From Marchantia polymorpha subsp. ruderalis (lineage: Eukaryota > Streptophyta > Marchantiopsida > Marchantiales > Marchantiaceae), in the NCBI GenBank assembly GCA_037833965.1, contig AP031355.1, forward strand, positions 2,815,501 through 2,879,500: a DNA stretch of 64,000 bases, read 5' to 3'. The position numbers and the translations under genes were made by a program. The notes beneath the pieces are model-generated. The model worked only from the letters and a program-made list of their open reading frames with translations, was not told the origin of the DNA and did not search any database. This document shows positions 61,405-64,000 of the stretch, one piece after another (within the stretch, counting starts at the first letter, position 1; each line of letters starts with the position of its first letter).

Positions 61405-63312
61405 CTAGAACAATGTAGACGTTGAGGATGGGTCCTCAACTGTATCCTCACGTATCTCGACACTTGTAGCAGCGAATCTCCCATGCTCACACGACGTGGC
61501 TGCTACCCAAAATACTCGAGCTACATCAATACCAGAGTCTATCAACTCCGTGGCTGAAAACACTGGAGATCGCAAGACTGAAGTGGCCATCCGCATCACT
61601 GCACTAGATGGCAAGTCTGCGTCCACAACAGATGATGTAAGAACCTCAGTTCTCACTCTAGTGTCACTAGGCGGTGCAGGTCTCATAGATGAACTGCTAC
61701 CCACCTCTGACAACAAAAAGGACTTGGGAAGTCTAGACTGACGTCCACCCTCACCCCTCTGAGGGTCCAACTCCACAGTCGCACCACGTGGCTCTGAAGT
61801 GCGAGCACCACCTCTGGTCACTGCAACTGATGCCTCAACCTGTGCTGCACTGGCCAAATAGGAGAAATCCTCTCCCTCGTAAGATGTGGAAGTGCTCGCC
61901 CCCAGACCAGCCATAGCAGCAAGCCTCTGATCCAATTGCTCAATCCGAGCAGCCATAGCGCTCTCTATGACGGAAGTAACACTCGCTGCGGTACGCTCAA
62001 TGACCCCGGTACCTCTACCACCTCTGCCACCTCGACCACCTCGGCCTCGCGGAGCATCACCTCCACGACCTCTACCTCCAGATCTCAACTCAGGATGAAG
62101 GTCAAAGCAACGCTCTCGAGGGTGACCCGGTCGATGACAATGATCACAGGTCACATGTGCCGGCTGTGGCCTAGCATGTGGAGTTTGTCCCTCTCGCTCC
62201 TGGGGACAATCCTTCCTCATATGACTTCCTCCGCATGTCCAACATGACGGTCCCTGTGGTTGGCCCGAAAATGAAGGCAGTGGTGGCCGCGCACTATGCT
62301 CTCTATGACCTGAAGGATGTCGTGTATGACCTCCACGACTCCCACTTATGGGGCGAGACTGTGTTGGGCTATGTGGGATACGCGAAGTAGTGGTCGTGTC
62401 CCTCGCAAATGTAGACGTCACCACCCTCTCCTCCACCATGTTAAGCTCAATCTTCTCAGAAAGAGCAAACACATGGGCTAATGTGGGTGATGAGTCGCTC
62501 ATGAGAGTAGCATCACGCACTCTCCTCCGCAACTCTCTGTCCAGGATCCGATTCCAGTACTGGACAGTCTGTGCCTCAGTCACATCGTGAGTAACTGAGA
62601 TGAGCCGTCGCATACGAGTGTATGCCTCACGAAGACTCTCACCAGTCTTCCGCTCAAACTCCTGGAGGCTACTCAACTTCTCCGTTTTCACCCCCTGATA
62701 ATGCTTCCTCAATCTCTGGAAGAACTCAAGAATGGGGCTAAACGAAGGTACGCCACTAGCATCTCCCCTTGTGCTGCCACCGGCAATGCTAACAGTACCG
62801 CTGTTGGTACTAGTATTAGTTGCGTCAACTGCTCCACTAGTACCCTCGCTGATGCTACTACCCGCACCTCCACTGATGCCGATACTCGCACCTCCACTGG
62901 TACCCACACCACCCTGGGTAGTGGATGAGTAGTTCGGAGACCAATGCCGTCTCCATGCATCAATCTCTGCAGCATACTCTCTCCCAAACTCATGATAATC
63001 GTCCATGGGAGGCCCCTCCAAATGCAGGAATAACCCCTTCCATGCAAAGAAGGGTGTAAACAACGTGGGGTTACGCAGAAACTGCATATCACACCACGTG
63101 TCGAACTCCTGAATAAAATCATCAAGCTCGATGGTGCCCACTGCACCAGAGTAACGTCGAAGGCCCTTCGCGGCCCCGTACATCCCGTCCATGTCCCAAA
63201 TCAATGGGGTTGGAACACTAGACGATATCACCACCAAAGACTCTGTGTCTGCAACACTCTGGTCCTGCTCCGCAACAACTGGCGAAATAGGTGAAGGTAG
63301 CCGATACCTCAA
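61405..63312 (-). pseudogene. Gag with two zinc knuckles
   Basis: The capsid-like N-terminal half has the retrotransposon Gag pattern (FFAWKGLFLHLEG, FFQRLRKHYQGVKTEKL, EFERKTGESLREAYTRMRRL, VQYWNRILDRELRRRV). Two CCHC-like zinc knuckles follow (CWTCGGSHMRKDC and CDHCHRPGHPRERC), then Gly and Arg-rich nucleic-acid-binding tracts and a Ser and Thr-rich tail. A Ser, Gly and Thr-rich insertion separates the N-terminal helices. No ATG starts the frame: it is open back to a TGA near 63380, so the start has probably been lost. It ends in TAG at 61405-61407. Confidence 0.85.
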
Positions 63313-63380
63313 TCCACTCCGCGTAAATCCCCCGCGGTCCTCAACAGGACCACTAGACTGCTCCGTGATGACGAGACCTC

Positions 63381-64000
63381 AACTGGCATCACTGCCAGAT
63401 CTCCACCCAATAACCCAATCCGCCCCTGACGCCGTGCTGCACTGAGCTACTCTAGCCCTACTAGCTAAGGGGTATGGGCAACCCAACCTGTCATCACAGC
63501 AAGAAGACTCTCACGGTCTACTGGTCATCACTCCAGTCTCACCGTGAGAGAAACATAGATAGATCGGCCGGTGATCAAATCCAGCCCCCTATCGCCAGCA
63601 CACAAGAGTAAAACTACTCCGAAAATCAGCGTCACCCCTACACGGGCGCGCACCAGGAAGCAAGACTGGAGAGGATCCAAACACAAGCAACCAGTTAGCA
63701 ACGACTCTTTAGTCTAAAGGAAACACAGCACAAAACAAGACAACACACACGGGACATCGCATCGCATCACGATCCCGATTCGATCTCCATTGCCCTCCAT
63801 CTACGTGGGCCTCCAGTGCCTATGATGCCCTCTTCCACCAAATTGCAAACAAAAATTGTTTGAAAACTTCTTTTTTTTTTTCTCTTTCTTCTTTCTTTCT
63901 TTCTTTCTTTCTTTCTCCTCTTTTCTTTTCTTTTTTCACACAGGGGTCACACTGCCCCTCAACAAACACACTACACACTGAAAGCTCAATATATTGACTA
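63381..64000 (-). other. Retroelement 5' untranslated region, incomplete
   Basis: This stretch lies upstream of Gag on the minus strand. It contains a TTTC-type simple repeat at about 63870-63935. The primer-binding site and 5' LTR are not seen and must lie beyond the window. Confidence 0.5.
63870..63935. repeat. TTTC-rich simple repeat
   Basis: A T run followed by seven or so TTTC units and further pyrimidine-rich sequence. It sits in the untranslated leader of the retroelement. Confidence 0.9.

Larger units (their letters stand above)
57340..64000 (-). mobile_element. Ty3/gypsy LTR retrotransposon, 3' end in window, 5' end beyond it
   Basis: Reading on the minus strand, Gag, protease, reverse transcriptase and integrase with a terminal PHD-type finger follow in the order typical of Ty3/gypsy. 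The 3' terminal repeat region lies at 57340-57868. A purine-rich tract (TAGGGGGGCGAG) abuts it, as expected of a polypurine tract. The 5' LTR and primer-binding site must lie beyond position 64000. The coding region carries four internal TAG codons, at least one frame change between protease and reverse transcriptase, a one-base insertion after reverse transcriptase, and loss of RNase H, so this copy cannot be autonomous. It inserted into the older gypsy fragment ending at 57339. Confidence 0.9.

Noticed and set aside
58880..61407. TAG reassigned to a sense codon in this genome
   Set aside because: The 225-residue gene ends in TAG at a sensible place, and MLO, KNOX and the giant gene end in TAA or TGA; decay of a methylated retroelement explains the pattern more simply.
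1..64000. tRNA, rRNA, CRISPR arrays or bacterial operons
   Set aside because: GGTTCGA-like words near 12250, 15152, 30742 and 54329 lack tRNA stems; no ribosomal core sequence and no regularly spaced repeats were seen.

Overview
The window looks like nuclear DNA of a land plant. Genes have many short exons with GT-AG introns, long AT-rich spacers separate them, and two are plant families: an MLO-type seven-transmembrane protein and a KNOX TALE homeodomain protein. The divergent KNOX, long exons in odd proteins and the type of Ty3/gypsy element would suit a bryophyte such as a liverwort, but this is inference and no marker gene settles it.

Layout. 0.4-1.1 kb (minus): exon-like pieces of an unrecognised gene. 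4.16-9.35 kb (minus): a complete MLO gene; 14 exons join in phase to 626 codons, with a TATA-like box near 9.71 kb and a GC-rich island at 9.75-10.75 kb. 10.8-28.5 kb: AT-rich and gene-poor, with inverted repeats, including a long microRNA-precursor-like foldback at 17.03-17.21 kb. 28.56-29.19 kb (minus): a possible small two-exon gene. 33.765-34.333 kb: a non-autonomous hAT-type element with terminal inverted repeats and exact 8-bp target duplications. 36.5-45.4 kb (minus): a three-exon gene for a serine-rich protein of about 2,731 residues carrying seven copies of a near-invariant motif built on IKIHSFLHSMASRSRSVEL. 45.6-46.4 kb (plus): a TATA box, a 78-codon ORF with a signal-peptide-like start, and an overlapping 146-codon gene, divergent from the giant gene. 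48.3-49.0 kb (plus): a 225-residue orphan protein. 50.05-53.48 kb (minus): the KNOX gene. 54.4-56.4 kb: very AT-rich DNA. 56.5-57.34 kb: decayed pieces of an older gypsy element. 57.34 kb to the window end (minus): a younger Ty3/gypsy element inserted into that debris, with Gag, protease, reverse transcriptase and an integrase ending in a C4HC3 PHD-type finger.

MLO is a membrane protein whose tail has a calmodulin-binding-type helix, and KNOX is a transcription factor that normally pairs with BELL partners. Nothing in the sequence links these genes into one pathway; they look like independent neighbours. The observations most worth following are the foldback at 17.1 kb, the seven-repeat protein, and the retroelement, whose four internal stops are all TAG and whose integrase carries a PHD finger.
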